40,478 nucleotides of DNA from an uncultured Clostridia bacterium (GTDB lineage: Bacteria; Bacillota; Clostridia; Christensenellales; UBA1242), in the NCBI GenBank assembly GCA_944372435.1, contig CALVZD010000007.1, positions 1 to 40,478 on the forward strand. Reading direction: 5' to 3'. The notes under the pieces were generated by a model. The model saw only the letters and a list, made by a program, of their open reading frames with translations, did no database searches and was not told where the DNA came from. Positions 8,573 through 16,419 of this stretch are shown here, in pieces (within the stretch, counting starts at the first letter, position 1; every line of letters begins with the position of its first letter). A program made the position numbers and the translations under genes.

Positions 8573-8797
8573 ATGGCGCTGCTCGCTGACGTGTTCACCG
8601 ACCTTTCAAATTGGATTAGGGATTGGGATAGAACAGTTTTCATTATCGTAATTTTGGCTTTTGCAATCATAATGCTTGCGCTTTTGATCGCGCTGATCAA
8701 AGGATTTATTTCATCAAAGCCAAAATTTCGTTTTGTTTATTTTCTGTTTTTGGCTATAATAGTAGGGCTAACGATTTACATTTGTTTGGTTAGATAA
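8573..8797 (+). CDS. Small two-helix membrane protein
   Basis: A 74-residue protein with two membrane segments (about residues 22-44 and 51-71) joined by a short basic loop (KGFISSKPKFR). It begins behind a GGAGAGG Shine-Dalgarno just downstream of a strong promoter and is followed 13 nt later by secG, so it is co-transcribed with the secretion and RNA-decay genes. No family is recognised. Its position before secG hints at a membrane or translocon-associated role, which is inference only. Confidence 0.75.
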   Translation: MALLADVFTDLSNWIRDWDRTVFIIVILAFAIIMLALLIALIKGFISSKPKFRFVYFLFLAIIVGLTIYICLVR

Positions 8798-8810
8798 AAG
8801 GAGTTAAAAA

Positions 8811-9119
8811 ATGAGTATTTCAACTTTGTTAGCCGATCAAATTCAGGCTGACTGGATCACAGAATTTTTGCCAATTCTTAGATATGTGCTGTTTTTCATC
8901 GTTATCGCATGCTCAATAATCGTTATCATAACGGTGCTTATGCAGTCGAACTCTTCAAACGAGGGCAATCCGATAACTGGAATTCAAGAAAGCTATTATG
9001 CCAAAAACAAGGGCAGCACTCGTGATGGCAAGCTGAAGCTGACAACCATCATCTGTGCCAGCATAATCATCGTGTGCGTGATAGTTTACTTCGTGACGGA
9101 AATAGTTAACAAATCATGA
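8811..9119 (+). CDS. secG: Preprotein translocase subunit SecG
   Basis: SecG is the small accessory subunit of the SecYEG channel and assists SecA-driven export. The 102-residue protein has two membrane helices (about 23-47 and 77-98) flanking a conserved cytoplasmic loop with LMQSNSSNEGNPITG, the SecG hallmark region (usually VLLQ...G). An AAAGGAG Shine-Dalgarno precedes the ATG. The stop codon overlaps the rnr start by 4 bases (ATGA), giving coupled translation. The order secG-rnr-smpB-ssrA is common in Bacillota and supports the call. Confidence 0.93.
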   Translation: MSISTLLADQIQADWITEFLPILRYVLFFIVIACSIIVIITVLMQSNSSNEGNPITGIQESYYAKNKGSTRDGKLKLTTIICASIIIVCVIVYFVTEIVNKS

Positions 9120-11194
9120 TAAAAGAGCGGATAAAAGATGTTATGGGAAAAGATAGTTTGGTTTTTTCAAAGCCAGACAATCTTTTTTTGTTTTTAGCGC
9201 AAAGTTTGGGCGTTTCGGTTGAAAAAATCAAGGCAGAAGTCAAAAAAATGCTAAAAAAAGGCGAAATTTTTGAGATAAGAAAGGGCAAATTTTTGGTTTT
9301 GCCGTCAAGAGGTTATGTTAAGGGCAAATTTTCTGGCACCTCAAAGGGCTTCGGCTTTTGTGATATCGGCACCGAGTCAGACATCTTTATCCCAGGCAAC
9401 CGAACGCTTGGCGCTATAGACGGAGACGGCGTCATCGTCAAACTTTTTTCCACCGACGGCGGCAGCGAAGGCGAGATCGTCAAAATTTTCGATCCAGTTG
9501 AAAAGCTGGTGGGCAGAGTGACCAAGGTCAACAAAAATATGTTCCTCACGCCGGATAACGAAAAAATACCCTTCCGCGTGCCTTTGATAAAGTCAAAGCT
9601 CTTCTTCAAAGAAAACGAAAAGGTCGTCATAAAAGTCATTCGCAGAAAAAGCGGCAAAATAAGTGGCGAAGTGCTAGAGGTGTTGGGCGACGCTGACGAC
9701 GTCAAAACTTTGGAGCTTGCCATAATTCGCGAGCATAACCTTTATGAGCAGTTTTCTGACGAGGCGGAAGAGCTTGCGCAAAGTCTGAACAAGCCTCTCT
9801 CTTCGCAGCAAAAAGCGGGCAGGCTGGACCTGACCAAAATCACCACTTTCACAATCGACGGCGAGGACGCCAAGGATTTTGATGATGCGGTCTCAATCTC
9901 AGAGCTACCAGATGGCGGATATGAACTCGGCGTACATATCGCAGATGTTGGTGAATATGTCAAAGAGGGGTCGAGTTTGGACGGCGAGGCGTTCGATCGC
10001 GGCACCAGCACCTATTTTCCAACCTCGGTTTTGCCAATGCTTCCAACCGCACTTTCAAACGGCATATGCTCTCTAAACGAAGGCGTTGAAAGATTGACGC
10101 TTTCCTGCATCATAAAGCTTGACAGCAGCGCAAATGTCGTTTCATATGACATCAAAGAGAGTGTGATCAAAAGCAGCGCAAGGTTGACTTACACCGAAGT
10201 TTATCCGATCTTGCTTGGCAAAAGCAGCACAAAAAAAGCAAATTCTTTGAAAAAAGAGCTCATTTTGATGGGAAAACTTGCAAAAATTTTGCAAAATAAT
10301 CGTGAAAAGAGGGGAGCTCTCGATCTCGACATCCCTGAGGCAGAGTTTGTTTTTGACGAAAATGGCTATGTTGTCGATGTCAAAAAAAGAGAGCGCAACG
10401 ACGCTCATCGCCTCATTGAAGAGTTTATGGTGCTTGCAAACGAAGTGGTGGCAAAACACTTCAATTTGAAAGAGGTGCCGTTTGTCTATCGTGTGCATGA
10501 AAAGCCGACGATCGAAAAGCTCAAAAATGTGCTCGACTTTTTGAAAGGGCTCGGCTTTTCAGTTCCTGCGATTCCGCAGAACATAACGCCAAAATACATC
10601 GAAAAGCTGCTAGATCTTGCAAAAAACAAGGATTTTAAAGAAATTATCAACAAAATCATACTTCGCAGTATGCAAAAAGCTGTCTACAAAAATCAAAACC
10701 TCGGGCACTTTGGGTTGGCGCTTGAATATTATTGCCATTTCACTTCGCCTATCAGAAGATATCCAGACCTTACTATTCACAGGATAATCAAAGAGTATTT
10801 GCGAACAGGTCTGAGCCAGGCAAGAAAAGAAGAGCTTGAAGGCTTGACATATGAAAGCGCGCTGCAAAGCTCCGAAACCGAACGCAACAGCGACAAGGCA
10901 GAGCGCGAAGTTGACGACCTGTGGAGGACCTATCTCATGAAAGATCGCGTCGGCGAGGTTTTCGACGGCATGATCACAAATGTCACAAATTTTGGCATTT
11001 TTGTCGGGCTAGACAACAGCGCCGAAGGGCTTGTCAGGTTGGAAGATCTGCCAGGCGGCGGATATTTGTATTTTGAAAAGTCGTTAGAACTCAAAAATCA
11101 ATCAAAAAGCTTCAAAATAGGCGACAAAGTGAAAGTCAAACTCGTCAGTGCCAACATATTTACACGAAAAATTGACTTTGAACTTGCAAATTGA
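9116..11194 (+). CDS. rnr: Ribonuclease R (RNB-family 3'-5' exoribonuclease)
   Basis: RNase R degrades structured RNA and, with tmRNA and SmpB, removes non-stop mRNAs. The 692-residue protein shows an N-terminal winged-helix-like segment, cold-shock/OB domains with GTSKGFGFCDI, the RNB catalytic core with TIDGEDAKDFDDAVS (about 243-257, metal-binding aspartates), the second core motif YCHFTSPIRRYPDLTIHR, and a C-terminal S1 domain from about residue 615 (GMITNVTNFGIFVGL). The strongly basic tail of some RNase R proteins is short here. It starts in a 4-base overlap with secG and lies about 100 nt upstream of smpB. Confidence 0.97.
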   Translation: MIKERIKDVMGKDSLVFSKPDNLFLFLAQSLGVSVEKIKAEVKKMLKKGEIFEIRKGKFLVLPSRGYVKGKFSGTSKGFGFCDIGTESDIFIPGNRTLGAIDGDGVIVKLFSTDGGSEGEIVKIFDPVEKLVGRVTKVNKNMFLTPDNEKIPFRVPLIKSKLFFKENEKVVIKVIRRKSGKISGEVLEVLGDADDVKTLELAIIREHNLYEQFSDEAEELAQSLNKPLSSQQKAGRLDLTKITTFTIDGEDAKDFDDAVSISELPDGGYELGVHIADVGEYVKEGSSLDGEAFDRGTSTYFPTSVLPMLPTALSNGICSLNEGVERLTLSCIIKLDSSANVVSYDIKESVIKSSARLTYTEVYPILLGKSSTKKANSLKKELILMGKLAKILQNNREKRGALDLDIPEAEFVFDENGYVVDVKKRERNDAHRLIEEFMVLANEVVAKHFNLKEVPFVYRVHEKPTIEKLKNVLDFLKGLGFSVPAIPQNITPKYIEKLLDLAKNKDFKEIINKIILRSMQKAVYKNQNLGHFGLALEYYCHFTSPIRRYPDLTIHRIIKEYLRTGLSQARKEELEGLTYESALQSSETERNSDKAEREVDDLWRTYLMKDRVGEVFDGMITNVTNFGIFVGLDNSAEGLVRLEDLPGGGYLYFEKSLELKNQSKSFKIGDKVKVKLVSANIFTRKIDFELAN

Positions 11195-11267
11195 GGCAAA
11201 AACAGCAAAAAAATGACAAAAACTGCAAAAAAAGAGCGAAAAATTTAAAAAAAATTAAAAAAGGGTC

Positions 11268-11296
11268 TTGAAATATATTTGGAAAGGTGATATAAT
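11268..11296 (+). promoter_or_regulatory. Candidate promoter overlapping the smpB start codon
   Basis: TTGAAA (11268-11273), a 17-bp spacer and TGATATAAT with TATAAT at 11291-11296. The last two bases of the -10 are the first two of the smpB ATG. Transcription from here would start near 11303, inside smpB, so it could not express full SmpB but could feed ssrA. The match equals the 8521 promoter in quality, yet it may be chance overlap with a ribosome-binding region. Confidence 0.5.
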
Positions 11297-11756
11297 GGAT
11301 AACGAAATGAAGGTGATTACCACCAACAAGAAAGCAACCTACAACTTCTTCATTTCAGACTTGGTCGAGGCAGGAGTCGAGCTTAAAGGCAGTGAGGTCA
11401 AGTCAGTGCGGCAAGGTGGGCTGAGTTTGAACGAAAGTTTCGTTTTTATCAGAAACGGCGAAATTTTCCTCAAAAATGCATACATTAAACCGTATGAACA
11501 TGACAAACTTTCAAAGCTCGACGAGCGACGAACAAGAAAGCTTTTGCTTCACAAAGCCGAAATCGAAAAGCTTGCTCGCAAAGTGCAGGAAAAGGGCTTT
11601 TCACTTATGGCAACCAAAGCTTACTTCGACAAAGGGAGGGTCAAAGTGAGCGTCGGCCTCGCAAAAGGCAAACACCTTTACGACAAACGCGAAACAAAAA
11701 AGGATCAGCAACTTAGCCGCGATGTTCGCAGAGCCGTGAAGGAAAGGGGGCGATAA
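11295..11756 (+). CDS. smpB: SsrA-binding protein SmpB
   Basis: SmpB binds tmRNA and delivers it to stalled ribosomes for trans-translation. The 153-residue protein has the conserved beta-barrel sequences (YNFFISDLVEAGVELKGSEVKS, with GSEVKSVR) and the basic C-terminal tail LYDKRETKKDQQLSRDVRRA that enters the mRNA channel. A TTG nine codons earlier is possible, but the ATG at 11295 has a GGAAAGG Shine-Dalgarno 7 nt upstream and gives the usual length. The last three sense codons and the stop lie inside the mature tmRNA sequence, an unusually tight overlap. Confidence 0.97.
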   Translation: MDNEMKVITTNKKATYNFFISDLVEAGVELKGSEVKSVRQGGLSLNESFVFIRNGEIFLKNAYIKPYEHDKLSKLDERRTRKLLLHKAEIEKLARKVQEKGFSLMATKAYFDKGRVKVSVGLAKGKHLYDKRETKKDQQLSRDVRRAVKERGR

Positions 11757-12094
11757 GGCTTCGACGGGGCAAGGGAGAAAGTGCACAGCGTGTGGTTTCG
11801 ATGCCAACCTAAAAGGTGTCAAAAAAATAAACGCAAACAAAACTTACACGACTAGTTTAGCTGCTGCTTAACAGTCCGTCGGCTGCTTGTTCCACTTTGC
11901 AGGCAAACCGGCGTCAGTCAAAAGTGGTCACCTAAATTTTGCTTGCTTTTGGCAAAGTTAGGCGAAAACGACAAAAGCGCGCAAAATCAATTTTCGTCTG
12001 CTAAAATGATTTTGCTCTTCAAAGCAGACTGCACACGGAGAACAGCTTTCAAAACTTGTTTCGGACGTGGGTTCAATTCCCACCGTCTCCACCA
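11746..12094 (+). ncRNA. ssrA: tmRNA
   Basis: tmRNA rescues stalled ribosomes and tags the unfinished protein. The 5' end GGGGGCG pairs with the 3' strand before ACCA, and the 5' region GATAAGGCTTCGACGGGG and T-arm GGTTCAATTCC are typical. The tag frame begins at 11833 and reads ANKTYTTSLAAA, with TAA at 11869-11871. CCA is encoded. The 5' end lies 11 nt inside the smpB coding region, so RNase P maturation of a shared transcript would cut smpB mRNA before its stop codon. Length is 349 nt. Confidence 0.96.
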
Positions 12095-12155
12095 AAAAAG
12101 GTTTTTGCAGGTTCATCCTGAAAAACATACAAAAAAATCAAAAAGAGGTGAATTT

Positions 12156-13298
12156 ATGGAACAAATTATACTTCAAGTGGTCATTATTCTTGGCATAATC
12201 ATCGCAGGAGGGTTTTTGATTTTCTTCCTTGGTGATCTTCTCATGTCAATTGTGGATCCAAAGCGTGAAAACGAAAAGGTTAAAGCTAAAAAGAAAGGCG
12301 AAGTGAAGAAATTTGCTCAAAAAGTTGAAACGCTTCCTGAGGAAGTAAAGGAAGAAGTTTTGAAGGATGAGACCGTTGCCGAAGTTGTCAAAGAGGCTGA
12401 AAAGGTTGAAGAGCCTGTGCAAGAAGAGCCAGCAGAAAATCTGACAGTTGAAGCATATGTGCCTGAGGAAGAAAAGGTTGAAGAAGAGGAAGACGACGAA
12501 GAGGCTCGCATAGCCGAGGCGCGCGCTGCTCTTGAAAAACGCAAGGAAGAAATTCTTCGCCGCATCCAAGCTCAGATGGAAGAAGACGAGGATGAAGACG
12601 AAGAAGAAACCGAAGAGGAAGCTGAAGAAGAGCCAGAAGAAATCGAAGAGCAAGTAGAGGAAGAGGCCGAAGAAGAGCCAGCTGAAGAAGTTGTTGAGGA
12701 AGAGACCCAAGAGGAATCAGAACAAGAAAAACAACTTCGTCAAGAACTTGAAGAAGCAAAACAGGCTCTTGAAGCTGAAAGAGCACGCTACGCAGAGCTT
12801 GCAAAACAGATCGAAGAAGCTCAGCAAAGCGGAGCAGAGCAGATTTCGTCAGCACCAGCACTTCCAAGAGAAGAATACGAAAAACAACTAGCTGAGCTTG
12901 AAGAAAGGCTCTCAGCCAACGAAAAAGAGCTTCGCGCGTGCAAGAGAGAATATTTGCCACTCGCAAAAATCAAAAAGACTCTTGAAAGAGACGAAAAGAA
13001 ACTTCGCAGAAAAGAAGTTGCAGTCGCAAAACAACAAATGATGGTTTACGGCGTAAACAACTACTCCGACATCGATGAAGAAAAGGCAAAGAAACTCGCC
13101 GAGGAACTCGATCTCTACGATGGCCTCAAACTTTCAGTTCAAAACTGCAAAGAGGTTATGGAAAACAACAAAGATCGCTTCCCAGTGCTCGAAAAGATGT
13201 ATCACATCTTGAAAGCTCAAAACGAGCAGCTTAAAAACGACATCATCGAAGCTCAGCAAGCACTCAGTGCTTACGACGAGCAGGGCGAAGAAGAATAA
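12156..13298 (+). CDS. Membrane-anchored Glu-rich coiled-coil protein
   Basis: A 380-residue protein with one N-terminal membrane helix (about residues 4-30), a short basic stretch, a long strongly acidic segment rich in Glu (about 75-180), then a long coiled coil (about 180-370) with heptad-like Leu/Ala and Glu/Lys. The open frame extends upstream into tmRNA, but the ATG at 12156 has an AGAGGTG Shine-Dalgarno and starts at the membrane helix. The topology suggests a cytoplasmic filament or scaffold tethered to the membrane. I do not recognise a family; coiled-coil composition makes weak similarity to many proteins likely and uninformative. A strong terminator follows. Confidence 0.8.
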   Translation: MEQIILQVVIILGIIIAGGFLIFFLGDLLMSIVDPKRENEKVKAKKKGEVKKFAQKVETLPEEVKEEVLKDETVAEVVKEAEKVEEPVQEEPAENLTVEAYVPEEEKVEEEEDDEEARIAEARAALEKRKEEILRRIQAQMEEDEDEDEEETEEEAEEEPEEIEEQVEEEAEEEPAEEVVEEETQEESEQEKQLRQELEEAKQALEAERARYAELAKQIEEAQQSGAEQISSAPALPREEYEKQLAELEERLSANEKELRACKREYLPLAKIKKTLERDEKKLRRKEVAVAKQQMMVYGVNNYSDIDEEKAKKLAEELDLYDGLKLSVQNCKEVMENNKDRFPVLEKMYHILKAQNEQLKNDIIEAQQALSAYDEQGEEE

Positions 13299-13301
13299 TT
13301 C

Positions 13302-13329
13302 AAAAAACCGAACGCAAGTTCGGTTTTTT
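13302..13329 (+). terminator. Rho-independent terminator
   Basis: A perfect 12-bp stem AAAAAACCGAAC/GTTCGGTTTTTT with a GCAA tetraloop, directly after the coiled-coil gene. Confidence 0.93.
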
Positions 13330-13331
13330 TA

Positions 13332-13360
13332 TTGTTTGCAGGCTTTGATTGTGATATAAT
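13332..13360 (+). promoter_or_regulatory. Extended -10 promoter of the ABC transporter gene
   Basis: TTGTTT (13332-13337), a 17-bp spacer and TGATATAAT with TATAAT at 13355-13360. The -35 is weak, compensated by the extended -10. Confidence 0.7.
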
Positions 13361-13401
13361 CTTAATAGCAAAACACGATGAAAGGAGGATTTGAAAAACA
13401 T

Positions 13402-15081
13402 ATGAAAAAAATGGGGATAATTTCAGCTATTAAGATTTTGTGGAAAATAGGAAACGTAAAAGACAGGCTTTGTTTTGTCGGTTTGCTTTTCGGCGGAATT
13501 ATCCGAGCAATTTCAACCTTGATTATACCTCTTGTCACCGCGTGTGTTGTTTCAAAGCTTTCGGGAGAGCCGGCGGGAATATTGTGGTTTTATTTTCCAG
13601 ATGATTTGAGCTTGTTTACGGTCATTCTCATCTGTTTTGTCATTTTGTTTGGGTTTAAATGGTTTGAGTCATTGGTTCGCGCGGGTGTTAGAATGTTTGG
13701 AACGAACATGAAAACCAAAATGAATGTCAATTCTGTCGAGCAGTTATTGCAATTTCGCAAAAATTTTAACCTTGACATGTCTAGCGGTGAGGCCAGCTAT
13801 ATTATCAAAACCGCCAGCGACAATGTGGATGTGTTTATCGAAAGAGGGTTGATCGAAATTTATTCACCAATTCTTGCAAGCATCTTTGCGTTCGTCTATA
13901 TTGGCACTTTAAATCCAATCACCTTGGCGGTTTTGCTTGGAACAATTTTGCTGTTTGCTTGTGCGATGTTAATGAGAATTTATTTTGATGGAAAAGTTTA
14001 CAAAAAACTTGAAGGCATAAATGGAAAGATCAACAACCATGTTTTAAATGACATCAAAAACCTCTCTTTCATAGGTTTTGAAAAATCGCGAGGGATTGAA
14101 ATATCCTTTTCAAAAAACTTAAACAGAGAATTTTTTAAAACTGACAAAAAGAGAATTTTGACATATATCACATATTGGTCCTTCATATATTTGGTGGAAT
14201 TTGCCTCATCTGCGCTTGTTGTGTTTTTGATAATAAACAAAAATGCAGAAAACACAGCGATTTTGTCGCTGCTTATAGTCGTGATTCCATATTTGATTCA
14301 GACTTTTTCATATCTCGACAGTCTTGGCGCAATAATTGGATATTGCCAGAGATATGGCATCGCGATATCACGAATAGAATTGATCAAAACCCCTCCAAAC
14401 GATTTAATCGTAAACGAAACGCCTGCAATTTCAGATAGTCTAATCTCAGTGAGCAAATTGCCAGATGACGTTAAAATAGAAACGCTGGAAATAAAAAATT
14501 TAAAAGTTGGGATAGGCGTTTTTGAACGAGAATACAATTTTTTGTTAAAGAAGGGATGCCTAAATTGCCTGATTGGAGAAAGCGGAACAGGAAAGACGAT
14601 GTTCTTCAAAGCTGTTCTAGGATTGGTAGAGCACGACGATGGTTATCTTATAGTCAATCAAACCTACAAACTCAATAGTTTGTTCTTTGAAAATGAAAAA
14701 GTTTCAATAGCCTTTCAAGAGCCAAACCTTTTCGACAGAAGCCTAATCGAAAATATCGCATATCCAGAAACAGAAACCAACGAGAAATTGTTGAAAAACA
14801 TAAGATATTTTTCTCTTAAAAAACTGTTCAAACAAGAAAAAGAAAGAAAGGAAAGCATAAACAGCCTGTCCGGCGGAGAGAAAAAAAGATTAAATTATGT
14901 TCGTTGCATCTCAAAAGATGCGCAAATATATTTTATTGATGAGCCGACTAACGACCTTGATGACGAAAATGTGAAAAAAGTTGTAAGCATGCTTGACAAA
15001 CTCAAAGATGAGGCCATCGTTGTTGTCGTTTCACATGACAGCAGGGTGATTTCTCGCGCAGACAACCTGCTAACACTTTAA
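13402..15081 (+). CDS. ABC exporter-type half transporter (fused permease and ATPase)
   Basis: An about 559-residue protein with an N-terminal membrane domain of about six helices (residues 15-310) and a C-terminal ATPase. Walker A is GESGTGKT, the signature is LSGGEKKR and Walker B is IYFIDEPTNDLDD. The layout is that of exporter half-transporters, which act as dimers to move lipids, peptides or drugs. The nucleotide-binding domain is compact and slightly diverged, with few residues between the membrane domain and its first strand. The gene is monocistronic, so the partner is probably itself. An ATG at 13378 lies before the AAAGGAGG Shine-Dalgarno; the ATG at 13402 lies about 13 nt after it and is preferred. 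The substrate cannot be told. Confidence 0.88.
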   Translation: MKKMGIISAIKILWKIGNVKDRLCFVGLLFGGIIRAISTLIIPLVTACVVSKLSGEPAGILWFYFPDDLSLFTVILICFVILFGFKWFESLVRAGVRMFGTNMKTKMNVNSVEQLLQFRKNFNLDMSSGEASYIIKTASDNVDVFIERGLIEIYSPILASIFAFVYIGTLNPITLAVLLGTILLFACAMLMRIYFDGKVYKKLEGINGKINNHVLNDIKNLSFIGFEKSRGIEISFSKNLNREFFKTDKKRILTYITYWSFIYLVEFASSALVVFLIINKNAENTAILSLLIVVIPYLIQTFSYLDSLGAIIGYCQRYGIAISRIELIKTPPNDLIVNETPAISDSLISVSKLPDDVKIETLEIKNLKVGIGVFEREYNFLLKKGCLNCLIGESGTGKTMFFKAVLGLVEHDDGYLIVNQTYKLNSLFFENEKVSIAFQEPNLFDRSLIENIAYPETETNEKLLKNIRYFSLKKLFKQEKERKESINSLSGGEKKRLNYVRCISKDAQIYFIDEPTNDLDDENVKKVVSMLDKLKDEAIVVVVSHDSRVISRADNLLTL

Positions 15082-15180
15082 AAGCAAGTTGCAGCAAAAT
15101 TTCGTCAACTTTAATTGAAAGACTTTCATGCTTGCCAATTATACGATCTGTTAGTTTTTTGCTAAATTTGAGCCAACAAA

Positions 15181-15208
15181 AAAAACCTGAGCTTTTGCTC
15201 AGGTTTTT
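15181..15208. terminator. Bidirectional terminator between the ABC transporter gene and rplL
   Basis: A perfect 12-bp stem AAAAACCTGAGC/GCTCAGGTTTTT with a TTTT loop. It gives U-runs in both directions and serves two convergent genes. Confidence 0.92.
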
Positions 15209-15239
15209 TAACACAAAACAATTAAAATCAAATTTTAGA

Positions 15240-15620
15240 TTACTTAAGTTCAACGGTTGCGCCAGCTTCTTTAAGCTTTGTTTCGATCTCTTTTGCTTCA
15301 GCAGTTGGCACGTTTTCTTTAATTGTGCTTGGAGCGCCGTCAACGAGGGCTTTTGCTTCTCCAAGTCCAAGGCCTGTGATCTCTCTAACAACTTTGATCA
15401 CAGCGATTTTGTTTGCTCCAACTTCTTTGAGAACAACGTTGAATTCGGTTTTCTCTTCAGCGGCAGGAGCAGCTGCTGCACCAGCAGCAGGAGCGGCAGC
15501 AACAGCAACAGGAGCTGCTGCGCTAACGCCAAACTCTTCTTCAAGAGCTTTAACAAGGTCACTAACTTCAACGATAGTGAGCTTTTTGATTTCTTCTACA
15601 AGATTTTTGATATCTGCCAT
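15240..15620 (-). CDS. rplL: Ribosomal protein bL12 (L7/L12)
   Basis: bL12 forms the flexible ribosome stalk that recruits translational GTPases. The 126-residue protein has the N-terminal dimerisation segment that binds L10 (about 1-33), an unusually long Ala/Pro-rich hinge (about 34-58), and the C-terminal GTPase-contact domain with [17 protein letters not shown] and [15 protein letters not shown]. It starts 18 nt after rplJ behind an AGGAGGAA Shine-Dalgarno. A terminator follows the stop codon and rpoB is not downstream, unlike the common arrangement. Confidence 0.98.
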   Translation of the reverse strand: MADIKNLVEEIKKLTIVEVSDLVKALEEEFGVSAAAPVAVAAAPAAGAAAAPAAEEKTEFNVVLKEVGANKIAVIKVVREITGLGLGEAKALVDGAPSTIKENVPTAEAKEIETKLKEAGATVELK

Positions 15621-15638
15621 TTTTGTTTCCTCCTAAAA

Positions 15639-16154
15639 TTATTTTTCAGCGATAGCTTTAAGGGCGATCGCAAGTCCCTGAGTAGGGGCGTTAAGAACTC
15701 TAACAAGCGCGCTTGCAGGGCCAAGTAAAGTTCCAAGCAATTTGGCGACAAGCTGATCCTTCGATGGAAGCTTTGCCAATGCTTCAATGTCCTTGCTTTC
15801 AACGAAGTTTCCGTTAATTAATCCAAATTTGACGTTAATCTTTTTGGTTTTTTCAACATAGTCGCAAACGATTTTTGCAGGTGCGACTTCGTCGTCATAT
15901 CCAAAAGCGACAGCGCTTGTGCCTTCAAGATATTTTTCGGCACCTTTGATTCCGAGTTCGTTAAGTGCAAGGAGCATCAATCTGTTTTTGTAGACTTTGT
16001 ATTCTGCGCCGTTAGCTTTAAACTCTCTGCGCATTTTTGTGTCTTCTTCAACAGTAAGTCCGTTATAGCCAACAAAAGCGACAGATTTTGCTTTTGAAAG
16101 TTTTTCTTTGATTTCATTGACTACAACTTTCTTTGCTTCAAAATTAGCACTCAT
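15639..16154 (-). CDS. rplJ: Ribosomal protein uL10
   Basis: uL10 anchors the L12 dimers to 23S rRNA at the stalk base and represses its own operon by binding the leader. The 171-residue protein shows the usual start EAKKVVVNEIKEKLSKAKS, the conserved MRREFKANGAEYKVYKNRL segment (about 42-60), and a C-terminal helical L12-binding segment. A strong AAGGAGGAA Shine-Dalgarno precedes the ATG. It is first in a two-gene operon with rplL, with its own promoter and an L10 leader. rplK and rplA are not upstream: leuS is divergently placed there. Confidence 0.98.
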   Translation of the reverse strand: MSANFEAKKVVVNEIKEKLSKAKSVAFVGYNGLTVEEDTKMRREFKANGAEYKVYKNRLMLLALNELGIKGAEKYLEGTSAVAFGYDDEVAPAKIVCDYVEKTKKINVKFGLINGNFVESKDIEALAKLPSKDQLVAKLLGTLLGPASALVRVLNAPTQGLAIALKAIAEK

Positions 16155-16185
16155 ATTTCCTCCTTTTTATTGTTTTGTGTTATCC

Positions 16186-16315
16186 AAAAAAAATCTCTTG
16201 CGCCAAAGAAAAAGGGCAAGAGACAAAACTCAAAAACCAACTTTTTCCTCGGCAAGCAGCCAAACTGGCATTTACGCGAAGCACTTGCTGTCTTTGGAAA
16301 GATTTATTTTAGACT
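16186..16315 (-). ncRNA. L10 leader (ribosomal protein autoregulatory RNA)
   Basis: The minus-strand leader of rplJ carries the conserved CCAAAGACAGCAAGTGC and TGCCGAGGAAAAAGTT elements of the Bacillota L10 leader, where L10-L12 binds. It ends in a terminator hairpin TCTCTTGC/GCAAGAGA (16194-16201 and 16215-16222) followed by eight U. This fits attenuation when stalk proteins are in excess. Outer boundaries are approximate. Confidence 0.88.
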
Positions 16316-16320
16316 TTGTC

Positions 16321-16349
16321 AGTATACCCTTTTTAAAAGCAAAAGTCAA
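16321..16349 (-). promoter_or_regulatory. rplJ-rplL promoter
   Basis: On the minus strand TTGACT (16344-16349), a 17-bp spacer and TATACT (16321-16326), placed just before the L10 leader. Confidence 0.85.
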
Positions 16350-16366
16350 CTATTTTTGCAAAATAT

Positions 16367-16395
16367 TTGACATTTTTTTTTGCAGATGCTAAAAT
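16367..16395 (+). promoter_or_regulatory. leuS promoter
   Basis: A perfect TTGACA (16367-16372), a 17-bp spacer and TAAAAT (16390-16395), 24 nt before the leuS ATG. It is back to back with the rplJ promoter. No T-box leader fits into the short distance. Confidence 0.85.
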
Positions 16396-16419
16396 CATGC
16401 TGTTACAAGGAGAAAACCT

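Noticed and set aside
11943..12155. In-frame N-terminal extension of the Glu-rich protein
   Set aside because: It lies inside the tmRNA gene; the ATG at 12156 has a Shine-Dalgarno and begins at the membrane helix.
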